DNA of 12,336 bases from an uncultured bacterium. Lineage in GTDB: Bacteria > Patescibacteriota > Minisyncoccia > Phycocordibacterales > UBA918. The position numbers were made by a program, and so were the translations under genes. Location of the stretch: positions 1 to 12,336 of the forward strand of contig CAIMDH010000126.1 in assembly GCA_903839715.1 (NCBI GenBank), read 5' to 3'. Below, piece after piece: positions 6,815 through 12,336 of the stretch (positions are counted from its first letter, which is position 1; each line of letters begins with the position of its first letter). The notes under the pieces were generated by a model. It saw only the letters and a list, made by a program, of their open reading frames with translations, ran no database searches and was not told the origin of the DNA.

Positions 6815-6842
6815 ATAATAGCATACTTTGGTTAAAAATCAA
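6815..6842 (-). promoter_or_regulatory. Predicted sigma70-type promoter of the helicase gene
   Basis: On the minus strand: TTGATT (6842-6837), a 16-nt spacer ending in TGC, and TATTAT (6820-6815), so another extended -10 (TGCTATTAT). It resembles the promoter at 5283-5310 in spacer length and in the TGC-TAT start of the -10. Transcription should start near 6808, leaving a leader of about 129 nt. Confidence 0.55.
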
Positions 6843-6855
6843 GTTAAGGGGCGGC

Positions 6856-6874
6856 TGTACAAAAATAATGTACA
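6856..6874. promoter_or_regulatory. Paired TGTACA sites, operator-like
   Basis: Two copies of the self-complementary hexamer TGTACA (6856-6861 and 6869-6874) are separated by an A/T-only 7-bp spacer, start to start 13 bp. They lie 14 bp upstream of the helicase -35 box, a position suited to an activator or repressor. No regulator can be named. Confidence 0.35.
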
Positions 6875-6884
6875 TATACTAAAA

Positions 6885-6902
6885 ATTCCAATCGATTGGA
6901 AT
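6885..6902. promoter_or_regulatory. 18-bp perfect palindrome, operator-like
   Basis: ATTCCAATCGATTGGAAT is identical to its own reverse complement over all 18 positions, with no spacer. It lies in noncoding DNA about 77-94 bp upstream of the predicted helicase transcription start. A dimeric helix-turn-helix regulator is the usual reader of such a site. It lacks a U-tract and has no loop, so it is not a terminator. Together with the surrounding 6843-6964, where I see no gene, it accounts for the noncoding stretch between helicase and transglycosylase. Confidence 0.45.
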
Positions 6903-6964
6903 ATAAGTTTTAATGGTTTGACTCCGAGTAAGACTATTTGTTACCTCATATTCAAATGGGTGGT

Positions 6965-6996
6965 AAAAAAAGCCCCAGACAGGTAGTGTCTGGGGC
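6965..6996 (-). terminator. Intrinsic terminator of the transglycosylase-like gene
   Basis: On the minus strand a perfect 10-bp GC-rich stem GCCCCAGACA / TGTCTGGGGC with a 5-nt loop (6996-6972) is followed at once by seven T residues (6971-6965). It begins 9 nt after the stop codon of the gene at 7006-7464 and would keep its transcript out of the helicase promoter region. This is the only classical terminator in the window. Confidence 0.93.
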
Positions 6997-7005
6997 GTTG
7001 GCTAG

Positions 7006-7464
7006 TTAACCAAGAGTTGAGATATTACCTTTTTCCCAGCAATGACGAGAGCCTTGCCAGGGTTTCAGGCCTTGTTTGTCGTAGAGGTAGCGGACATACG
7101 TCAAGTAATGGTCTGTGCGTTCGGGATTAAGACCCATCTTTTGCATTTGAGGCCCATGTATCCTCATTAGTACTTGGAAAACGCCTCGAGATGAAGAGCC
7201 ATCGCGAGCTTGGATTAGTTCACCGTTTTCACGGTGGACTAAGCCAGATTCGCATTTTGCTACATGCATCATAAGTGGTACATCAGCAAAAACGGCTCTG
7301 ATTTTGTGTATCAGGTCAGAGTGTTCGGGAGAACGCCATGATACTGATACTTCGGGGATTTTTTCTGCCAGGGTGTTACTGGTGTCTAAGAGCACTAGGC
7401 AACTAAACAGGAAAAAGCCTCGAATTCGATAAAAGAACAACTTCAAAACGGAATTACCTTTCAA
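7006..7464 (-). CDS. Small secreted lytic-transglycosylase/lysozyme-like protein
   Basis: The product (152 residues from TTG at 7464) starts with a basic stretch, a hydrophobic segment F-F-L-F-S-C-L-V-L-L and N-T-L-A-E-K, reading as a signal peptide cleaved after Ala33. The mature part has M-H-V-A-K-C-E-S-G-L at 66-75 with the likely catalytic Glu72. S-S-R-G-V-F-Q-V at 91-98 corresponds to the S-x-G-L-F-Q-I motif of SLT/lysozyme folds, and the end shows K-P-W-Q-G-S-R-H-C-W-E. Cys71 and Cys142 could form a disulphide. Such enzymes cut peptidoglycan outside the membrane. The start is uncertain: there is no ATG, and TTG at 7446 has AAAGG about 10 nt upstream and still leaves a complete signal peptide, so I favour it slightly. 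Terminator directly downstream; it is a single-gene unit. Substrate cleavage is inferred from motifs. Confidence 0.72.
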   Translation of the reverse strand: MKGNSVLKLFFYRIRGFFLFSCLVLLDTSNTLAEKIPEVSVSWRSPEHSDLIHKIRAVFADVPLMMHVAKCESGLVHRENGELIQARDGSSSRGVFQVLMRIHGPQMQKMGLNPERTDHYLTYVRYLYDKQGLKPWQGSRHCWEKGNISTLG

Positions 7465-7618
7465 AAAGTATTGGTTTCTAGAACAAAATTTGTCTCCATA
7501 GGATAAGACGTATCAGAACTGAATTTCTTTCACTGGTGGTCAGTCGGGCACGACGGTGTCGTTCTATCATTCAAAATTAGTTTGTTCCAAAGATTGAGTT
7601 TTTAATTTATGGTTTTTC
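7465..7618. other. Divergent intergenic region between transglycosylase-like gene and atpB
   Basis: This 154-bp stretch must hold the promoters of both flanking units, but I find no convincing -35/-10 pair. It contains two small dyads close together: ACTG-N5-CAGT (7532-7544) and ACGAC-GGT-GTCGT (7550-7562). An ATG at 7609 is out of frame with atpB and opens a 40-codon frame ending at 7731. Confidence 0.5.
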
Positions 7619-8440
7619 GTGGTAGCATACGGGCGCAAAAACGAACTAGCGTTTTTGGGTACGTATTTTATGTTTTCATTTATTGCCACCGCACACGCTG
7701 CTTCGGAAGCTGGCATCCATGTTGTGCTTAAACCGTATATTGTAGGTGAGTTATTTGGTGTGCCATTAACAGCTACACTTATAACGACTTGGATTACTAT
7801 GCTCTTACTTATAGTAGGAACCTTTTTTGTTAGTCGTAAACCAGCTCTTATTCCTACAAAGATACAGAGTATTGCTGAAATGGTTGTGGGTGGAGTATAT
7901 GAGTATATGAGTAATGTGCTTGAAAGTCGTATTTTAGCGCAAAGATATTTTCCAATAGTTATAACCATTTTTATCTTCGTGCTGGCACTCAACTGGATCG
8001 GGCTTCTGCCAGGAGTTACTGCTGTTGGTCTTTATCATGATGGTCACTTTACACCCCTTTTATATCCTGCTGCCACGGATCTAAATATTACTGTAGCGTT
8101 TGCCCTCATAGCGTTTGTGACTATCGAAGTTGCTGGTGTAGTAGCTCTTGGTACTTTTAAATATCTAGGCAAGTTTATAAATTTCCATTCCCCGTTGGCT
8201 TTTGTTTTGGGTATTATCGAACTTATTTCAGAAATTGCTCGCCTCATATCTTTTTCATTCCGACTCTTCGGGAACATGTTTGCTGGCAAAACCCTTCTGG
8301 TCGTAACTATGTTTTTTATTCCGTACCTTGCTCCAGTGCCTCTCTACGCCTTTGAAGTCTTTGTTGGTTTTATCCAGGCTTTTGTGTTTGCGGTACTGAC
8401 ATTGTTCTTTATTAAAGTAGCTGTGACCGAACCGCATTAG
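7619..8440 (+). CDS. atpB: F-type ATP synthase subunit a (F0)
   Basis: Subunit a forms the proton half-channels beside the c-ring. Counting from GTG at 7619 (273 residues), the product has several membrane segments, L-N-W-I-G-L-L-P-G at 124-132, and the diagnostic S-F-R-L-F-G-N-M-F-A-G with the essential Arg215. E-V-F-V-G-F-I-Q-A-F-V-F-A follows at 246-258. The start is doubtful. GTG 7619 lacks an SD, and the next in-frame ATG at 7670 gives M-F-S-F-I-A-T-A-H-A-A-S-E-A-G-I-H, close to where bacterial homologues begin. An out-of-frame ATG sits at 7609. First gene of the ATP synthase operon; no atpI-like gene precedes it. Ends in TAG 77 nt before atpE. Confidence 0.94.
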   Translation: MVAYGRKNELAFLGTYFMFSFIATAHAASEAGIHVVLKPYIVGELFGVPLTATLITTWITMLLLIVGTFFVSRKPALIPTKIQSIAEMVVGGVYEYMSNVLESRILAQRYFPIVITIFIFVLALNWIGLLPGVTAVGLYHDGHFTPLLYPAATDLNITVAFALIAFVTIEVAGVVALGTFKYLGKFINFHSPLAFVLGIIELISEIARLISFSFRLFGNMFAGKTLLVVTMFFIPYLAPVPLYAFEVFVGFIQAFVFAVLTLFFIKVAVTEPH

Positions 8441-8449
8441 TGGGTAATA

Positions 8450-8481
8450 ACGAGTCCCGTAGATAATTGGGCGTGACTCGT
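8450..8481 (+). promoter_or_regulatory. Intercistronic hairpin between atpB and atpE
   Basis: ACGAGTC (8450-8456) and GACTCGT (8475-8481) form a perfect 7-bp stem; CC/GG in the 18-nt loop can extend it. No T-run follows, so it is not a terminator. After it comes a 36-nt A/T-rich stretch leading to the atpE ATG. In ATP synthase operons the c subunit is needed in many copies per complex, so a stability or processing element protecting the atpE mRNA is a plausible role. That role is inferred. Confidence 0.5.
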
Positions 8482-8517
8482 ACTTGTCCATTAATAATAA
8501 ATTAAAGTAAAACATTT

Positions 8518-8781
8518 ATGACAGAAATCGAAATAGCTATGCAGGTTGCAGAAGTGAACGCCGATGCTATGAAGGCTGTGGCGATGGCAATAGCAGCAGG
8601 TTTTGGAGTGTTTGGTCCTGGCATCGGTATCGGTGTTCTAGTATCGCGTGCACTTGAAGCAATTGGCCGAAACCCAGAAGCTGCAGGAAAGATACAAGCA
8701 ACTATGTTTATTGGTATTGCCTTCGTAGAAGCGCTAGCAATCTTCGCTTTGGTGGTAGCATTCATCATCAAGTACACCTAG
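8518..8781 (+). CDS. atpE: F-type ATP synthase subunit c (F0 ring)
   Basis: The 87-residue product has the two-helix hairpin of subunit c. Helix 1 carries the glycine-rich G-F-G-V-F-G-P-G-I-G-I-G (28-39), the polar loop has R51-N-P, and helix 2 has F-V-E-A-L-A-I-F with the ion-binding Glu71. Sodium-type rings usually have Gln in helix 1 and Glu-Ser/Thr in helix 2; here these positions are Ile38 and Ala72, so proton specificity is expected. The N-terminal 18 residues are longer and more acidic than in classical c subunits. No SD precedes the ATG; the leader is A/T-rich, as often seen before highly translated atpE genes. Confidence 0.96.
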   Translation: MTEIEIAMQVAEVNADAMKAVAMAIAAGFGVFGPGIGIGVLVSRALEAIGRNPEAAGKIQATMFIGIAFVEALAIFALVVAFIIKYT

Positions 8782-8842
8782 ATTTAATGTTCGCTCAACC
8801 TAAATTTCTTTATCAATCTCAGACTGCCTTAGTAATAAACAT

Positions 8843-9289
8843 ATGGATGAAATCATAAACGCATTTGGTATCGACACTCGACTCATCATCATTCAGGTGG
8901 TGAACTTTGGTATCTTGATGGTTGCTTTAGGGTATTTCCTCTACAAGCCTATTCTTCGTGTTCTTAAAGAGCGTGAAGATAAAATTGCGCAAGGTCTTCA
9001 GGATGCTGAAGCTGCAGCGCAAGCTAAAGCTGAAGCGAGTGAAGAAAAACAAAGCATTCTCACTAATGCCCATATGGAAGCTGAGGAAGTAGCTAAGCGG
9101 GCCAAGTCTGCAGCTGATACCATAGCGGCAGAAATTATGGCAACAGCACAAGCTAAAGCCGGAGCGGTACTTTCTGAGGCTGAAATCAAAAGTGAGCAAA
9201 TTAAGTCTGCGGCACTTAAAGAGAGTGAAAAGGAGATTGCCACCTTGGCAGTACTAGCGGCCGAAAAAGTCCTTCGTCAACAGGCATAG
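8843..9289 (+). CDS. atpF: F-type ATP synthase subunit b (peripheral stalk)
   Basis: The 148-residue protein has one N-terminal membrane helix (about 13-36, with Q-V-V-N-F-G-I-L) followed by L-Y-K-P-I-L-R-V-L-K-E-R, the typical b-subunit junction. A long Ala/Glu/Lys-rich helix (45-148) forms the dimeric stalk that holds F1 against F0. It is somewhat shorter than the E. coli protein (156). Position between atpE and atpH confirms the call. The leader is G-poor with no SD. Ends in TAG 13 nt before atpH. Confidence 0.95.
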   Translation: MDEIINAFGIDTRLIIIQVVNFGILMVALGYFLYKPILRVLKEREDKIAQGLQDAEAAAQAKAEASEEKQSILTNAHMEAEEVAKRAKSAADTIAAEIMATAQAKAGAVLSEAEIKSEQIKSAALKESEKEIATLAVLAAEKVLRQQA

Positions 9290-9302
9290 ACTTAGTGTTA
9301 CT

Positions 9303-9680
9303 ATGAAAAAAGCGTATATCACAGCCATTGTAGACTCACTCCTTACCGCTAAGGATGTTGACGCTGTACTCAAAAACGCTACCGCACTTCTTGAAAAGAA
9401 AGGTCATACTCGTCTTTGGCCAGCAGTGCTTCGTGGCGTGGCTCGTGAGTTTGAGAAGAGATGTGTTGATGCTGTGCCCTTAGTAGCAGTTGCAAGTGAA
9501 GAATTTTCTCAAAGCGAAGCTCTCAAGCAAGCATTGGTTACACTTGGCACTAACGCTACACCGAAGACTGTTATTGATAGTTCACTTATCGGCGGATTTT
9601 TGGTGCAATATCAAGACCGCATGATTGACGCCAGTTACAAGCGTGCCCTGACCGACCTGTATCGAAAGATCACCAAATAA
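9303..9680 (+). CDS. atpH: F-type ATP synthase subunit delta, short form
   Basis: Delta links the top of F1 to the b stalk. The C-terminal signature is clear: I-D-S-S-L-I-G-G-F-L-V-Q-Y-Q-D-R-M-I-D-A (91-110) followed by S-Y-K-R-A-L-T-D-L at 111-119. The protein has only 125 residues against about 175-180 in classical bacteria; the missing part is from the N-terminal helical bundle that binds the alpha subunits. There is no sign of frameshift, and the neighbouring genes are intact and tightly packed, so this looks like a natural short form. The start is supported by the 13-nt gap to atpF; no SD. Confidence 0.9.
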   Translation: MKKAYITAIVDSLLTAKDVDAVLKNATALLEKKGHTRLWPAVLRGVAREFEKRCVDAVPLVAVASEEFSQSEALKQALVTLGTNATPKTVIDSSLIGGFLVQYQDRMIDASYKRALTDLYRKITK

Positions 9681-9725
9681 TTATTCATTCACCAACGTAT
9701 TACTAAATCATTACTTACACTTATC

Positions 9726-11300
9726 ATGAGTACACCAATCATTGACCGAATCAAAAAAGAAATCGAAAACCTACAAACCAACACCACTGCCGAAGAGATT
9801 GGAGTGGTGATAAGTGTAGGAGACGGTATTGCAGAAATTGAAGGACTCACCAATGCTCAAATGATGGAGATGGTGATATTTGAGGAGGGAGAAAAAGCTT
9901 CTTTAACTGAAACTATCTCTAGTGAAAAAGCGCTTTTTGGTCTTATTCTCAACCTTGAGGAAGATACGGTGAAGGTGGTGGTGCTTGGTGAAAGTAATTT
10001 GGTGAAGGAAGGAATGCGTGTACGTCGCACCGGTAAGTTACTCTCCGTACCAGTTGGTGCTGGGATTGTCGGTCGTGTAGTAAACGCGCTTGGTGAACCA
10101 ATCGATGGTAAGGGAGCAATCAAGACAGACCGCGACATGCCAATTGAGCGTGTAGCGTACGGAGTGATGGATCGTTCTAGTGTGAACGAGCCTATCCATA
10201 CGGGTATCAAAGCTATTGACTCCATGATTCCAATCGGTCGTGGTCAGCGTGAGCTTATTATTGGTGATCGTGGTACAGGTAAGACCACTATAGCTATCGA
10301 TACTATCATCAATCAAAAGTACGAGCCAAAAGAAAAACGCCCAATTTGTATTTATGTCGCCATTGGTCAAAAGCGGTCAAAGACTGCGAGTATTATGGCT
10401 AAGCTAGAAGAAGCTGGCGCTTTGGAGTACACCACAATTGTGGCTACTTCAGCTGCTGAAGCTTCACCTCTCCTTTTCCTGGCGCCATTTGCTGGTGCTG
10501 CAATCGGTGAGTATTTTATGGAGCAAGGTAAAGATGTGGTGGTAGTGTTTGACGACCTCTCAAAGCATGCTGTCGCATACCGTCAGATGTCACTCTTGCT
10601 CCGTCGCCCACCAGGACGTGAAGCGTATCCAGGAGATATTTTCTACCTTCACTCCCGTCTCCTTGAGCGTTCTGCCAAACTTAGTAAAGAACTCGGTGGC
10701 GGCTCTATTACCGCACTCCCGATTATTGAAACTCAGGAAGGTGACGTGTCTGCATATATTCCAACCAACGTCATCTCGATTACTGACGGACAGATTTTCC
10801 TTGAGACAGACCTCTTCAACAAGGGTATTCGTCCAGCCCTAAACGTCGGTATCTCGGTATCTCGTGTAGGTTCTTCTGCTCAGACTAAGGCGATGAAGAA
10901 AGTAGCTGGTAAGATTCGTCTTGAGCTTGCACAGTTCCGTGAGCTTGAAGCCTTTATGCAATTTGCTTCTGATCTCGATGATGACACTAAGAAGCGTATT
11001 GATAGTGGACGAAAGTACGTAGAACTCTTGAAGCAAAAGCAAAATGATCCAATGCCATTTTATAAGCAGGTAGTTTCTATCTATGCTGCAAACAATGGTC
11101 TCTTTGATAATGCTGCACCAAGTAACGTGTCAAAGATGGAGACTGAATTCCTGAGTTTTATTGGTCGTGACCGTAAGGAAATTCTCGATACTATTGAAAC
11201 TGGTCGTGAACTCACTGACGAAGTAGTAGAGAAGCTTAATACTTCTATGGCTGACTTCAAGGAATCACACGCACACTTCTACAACGTTGTCGCTAAATAA
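9726..11300 (+). CDS. atpA: F-type ATP synthase subunit alpha (F1)
   Basis: This 524-residue protein is full length for the family. The N-terminal beta-barrel (27-100) includes G-V-V-I-S-V-G-D-G-I-A; the nucleotide domain has the P-loop G180-D-R-G-T-G-K-T-T; the family signature P-A-L-N-V-G-I-S-V-S-R-V-G-S-S-A-Q at 370-386 holds the arginine finger Arg380; a C-terminal helical domain follows. The P-loop has Gly183 where E. coli has Gln. Alpha carries the non-catalytic nucleotide sites and alternates with beta in the F1 head. The 45-nt leader contains only one G and no SD. Confidence 0.98.
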   Translation: MSTPIIDRIKKEIENLQTNTTAEEIGVVISVGDGIAEIEGLTNAQMMEMVIFEEGEKASLTETISSEKALFGLILNLEEDTVKVVVLGESNLVKEGMRVRRTGKLLSVPVGAGIVGRVVNALGEPIDGKGAIKTDRDMPIERVAYGVMDRSSVNEPIHTGIKAIDSMIPIGRGQRELIIGDRGTGKTTIAIDTIINQKYEPKEKRPICIYVAIGQKRSKTASIMAKLEEAGALEYTTIVATSAAEASPLLFLAPFAGAAIGEYFMEQGKDVVVVFDDLSKHAVAYRQMSLLLRRPPGREAYPGDIFYLHSRLLERSAKLSKELGGGSITALPIIETQEGDVSAYIPTNVISITDGQIFLETDLFNKGIRPALNVGISVSRVGSSAQTKAMKKVAGKIRLELAQFRELEAFMQFASDLDDDTKKRIDSGRKYVELLKQKQNDPMPFYKQVVSIYAANNGLFDNAAPSNVSKMETEFLSFIGRDRKEILDTIETGRELTDEVVEKLNTSMADFKESHAHFYNVVAK

Positions 11301-11342
11301 ACTGCCTGTTCACCATTATTCGCTCGCTCATTTCTTCATTAA

Positions 11343-12251
11343 ATGGCACTCAAACAAATCAAAAACAAAATAATCTCAACCAAAAAGACTGGCAAGGTGA
11401 CCAAGGCGATGGAGTCTGTCTCGGCGGTGAAGATGCGCAAAAGTCAGGAGCGTGCTTTTTTGAGTCGTCCGTATGTGCATGCAGCGCTGAGGATTTTGGC
11501 GCGGGTGGCGCAGTCAGAAGCGATTGGTAATCATCCTCTCACTACCAAGCGTGAAGTAGGGAAAGTGCTTTTGGTGGTAGTGACGAGTGATAAGGGTTTG
11601 GCTGGTAGTGTCAACAGTGCTGTCTTAAAAAAGGTTGAGCAGCTTAAAGCTACTGGAGAGGAATTTGCTATGGTAGCGGTAGGGCGCAAAGCTGTAGAGT
11701 TTGCTAATCGCGAAAAAATCACCCTCCTTGGTGAATACACCAATCTCCATGATGACGTTACTCTAGCGGACGTTAAGGAAATTGCCGCCGTAGTCCAAAA
11801 ATCCTTTGCTGAAGTAGGTGCGTACAAGAAGGTCGAAGTGGTCTACCAAAACTTCCTTTCGACTTTTGAACAGGAGGCAACTATGCGTCAGGTGCTGCCA
11901 CTCGATACTGCTGAGGTGTATTTTATGATGCAAGGTATCCGTCCTCGTCATGGCAAGTTTAGTCAAGATACTGTGGCGCCAGACGCAATGATTAATCATA
12001 CTATCGAACCAGATGCAGAAACGGTATTTAATGCACTTATCCCGCAACTTATCGAGATTATTATTTTCCACGCTTTTCTTGAAAGCAAGGCTTCTGAGCA
12101 CTCTGCTCGTATGGTGGCGATGAAGAACGCGACCGATAAGAGTAAGGAAGTAGCACGATTCTTGACCCTCAAGTACAACAAAGCCCGTCAGGCTGCGATT
12201 ACTGCAGAGGTAGCAGAGATTACTGGTGGTATGGAAGCAATGAAGAAATAA
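11343..12251 (+). CDS. atpG: F-type ATP synthase subunit gamma (F1 central stalk)
   Basis: Gamma is the rotor shaft inside F1. The 302-residue product shows both terminal coiled-coil helices: K-I-I-S-T-K-K-T-G-K-V-T-K-A-M-E-S-V-S-A at 9-28, and S-E-H-S-A-R-M-V-A-M-K-N-A-T-D at 251-265 leading to Y-N-K-A-R-Q-A-A-I-T. The Rossmann-like middle has T-S-D-K-G-L-A-G-S-V-N at 81-91. It is slightly longer than E. coli gamma (287); an extra stretch around 195-220 (G-I-R-P-R-H-G-K and on) is a likely insertion. ATG at 11343 has a pyrimidine-rich leader and no SD. Normal order would put atpD next, but another gene start follows after 9 nt. Confidence 0.96.
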   Translation: MALKQIKNKIISTKKTGKVTKAMESVSAVKMRKSQERAFLSRPYVHAALRILARVAQSEAIGNHPLTTKREVGKVLLVVVTSDKGLAGSVNSAVLKKVEQLKATGEEFAMVAVGRKAVEFANREKITLLGEYTNLHDDVTLADVKEIAAVVQKSFAEVGAYKKVEVVYQNFLSTFEQEATMRQVLPLDTAEVYFMMQGIRPRHGKFSQDTVAPDAMINHTIEPDAETVFNALIPQLIEIIIFHAFLESKASEHSARMVAMKNATDKSKEVARFLTLKYNKARQAAITAEVAEITGGMEAMKK

Positions 12252-12260
12252 AATAATTGT

Positions 12261-12336
12261 ATGAATATAAATAAAAGAGATGTTGTTATTTTTCTTCTAA
12301 CTTTTGTTATATTTGCACTAGGTTGGGAAATGGCTG
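12261..12336 (+). CDS. Unidentified membrane protein, N-terminal fragment (cut by right edge)
   Basis: ATG at 12261, 9 nt after the atpG stop, opens a frame that runs off the window; 25 residues are visible. They begin M-N-I-N-K-R-D and continue with a strongly hydrophobic helix containing I-F-L-L-T-F-V-I-F-A-L-G. This is not the start of AtpD (beta), which is soluble and begins very differently. The tight spacing suggests it belongs to the ATP synthase transcript. Family cannot be told from so short a piece. Confidence 0.6.
   Translation, partial: MNINKRDVVIFLLTFVIFALGWEMA

Noticed and set aside
6911..6964. Possible tRNA or small RNA in the noncoding stretch
   Set aside because: No cloverleaf, no T-loop sequence and no promoter were found; only the dyads and the terminator can be supported.
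7550..7562. ACGAC-GGT-GTCGT hairpin as terminator or riboswitch
   Set aside because: Only five base pairs, no T-run on either strand and no larger conserved-looking structure around it.
7609..7731. 40-codon frame starting at ATG 7609
   Set aside because: The product is Cys/Arg/His-rich with no recognisable pattern and is explained as an out-of-frame reading of the start of atpB.
8473..8510. Internal promoter before atpE
   Set aside because: A/T-rich sequence gives several poor -10 candidates, none paired with a credible -35 at correct spacing.
9681..9725. Shared TTCACCA in the leaders of atpA and atpG as a regulatory motif
   Set aside because: The shared core is only seven bases in G-poor leaders and its position relative to the ATG differs.

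Overview
The window reads as a piece of a Candidate Phyla Radiation (Patescibacteria, probably Parcubacteria-like) chromosome. This is an inference from gene content and style: compact genes, near-zero spacing, an F-type ATP synthase with a very short delta subunit, a glycine/serine/arginine-rich DEAD-box helicase, a GH57 plus GH15 alpha-glucan pair, and almost no Shine-Dalgarno (SD) sequences before start codons. All twelve complete genes of normal size end in TAA or TAG, none in TGA, and all read through cleanly in the standard bacterial code. No mobile element, CRISPR array, rRNA or tRNA was seen.

Layout. Positions 1-3403 (+ strand) hold an alpha-glucan degradation cluster: the C-terminal part of a GH57 alpha-amylase-type enzyme cut by the left edge, a small protein with a lysine-rich tail and a DUF5752-like domain, and a complete GH15 glucoamylase-type enzyme. 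Positions 3404-5310 (- strand) hold a likely operon read right to left: a promoter, a possible 24-residue single-span membrane peptide, a CNNM/CBS-pair membrane protein, and the tRNA pseudouridine synthase truB. The truB and GH15 stop codons abut with no base between them. Positions 5294-6842 (- strand) hold a DEAD-box RNA helicase with a roughly 90-residue disordered N-terminal tail. A recognisable promoter lies about 130 nt upstream, and the leader in between is GC-rich, foldable, and carries the only perfect AGGAGG in a leader here.

Positions 6843-7005 hold two dyad-symmetric, operator-like sites and a strong intrinsic terminator belonging to the next minus-strand gene. That gene (7006-7464) encodes a small secreted lytic-transglycosylase-like protein. 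From 7619 to the right edge (+ strand) runs the ATP synthase operon atpB-atpE-atpF-atpH-atpA-atpG, with a hairpin between atpB and atpE. It is followed after 9 nt by the start of an unidentified membrane protein where atpD would usually be expected.

How it fits together: the first cluster would release glucose from stored or scavenged alpha-glucan. The last makes or uses a proton gradient; the c subunit lacks the usual sodium ligands. The middle contains RNA modification, RNA remodelling, envelope and ion-transport housekeeping genes. The item most worth a second look is the helicase leader: two mutually exclusive helices, a possible SD-driven 15-codon leader peptide, and an upstream 18-bp perfect palindrome look like a regulatory module that the coding genes do not explain.
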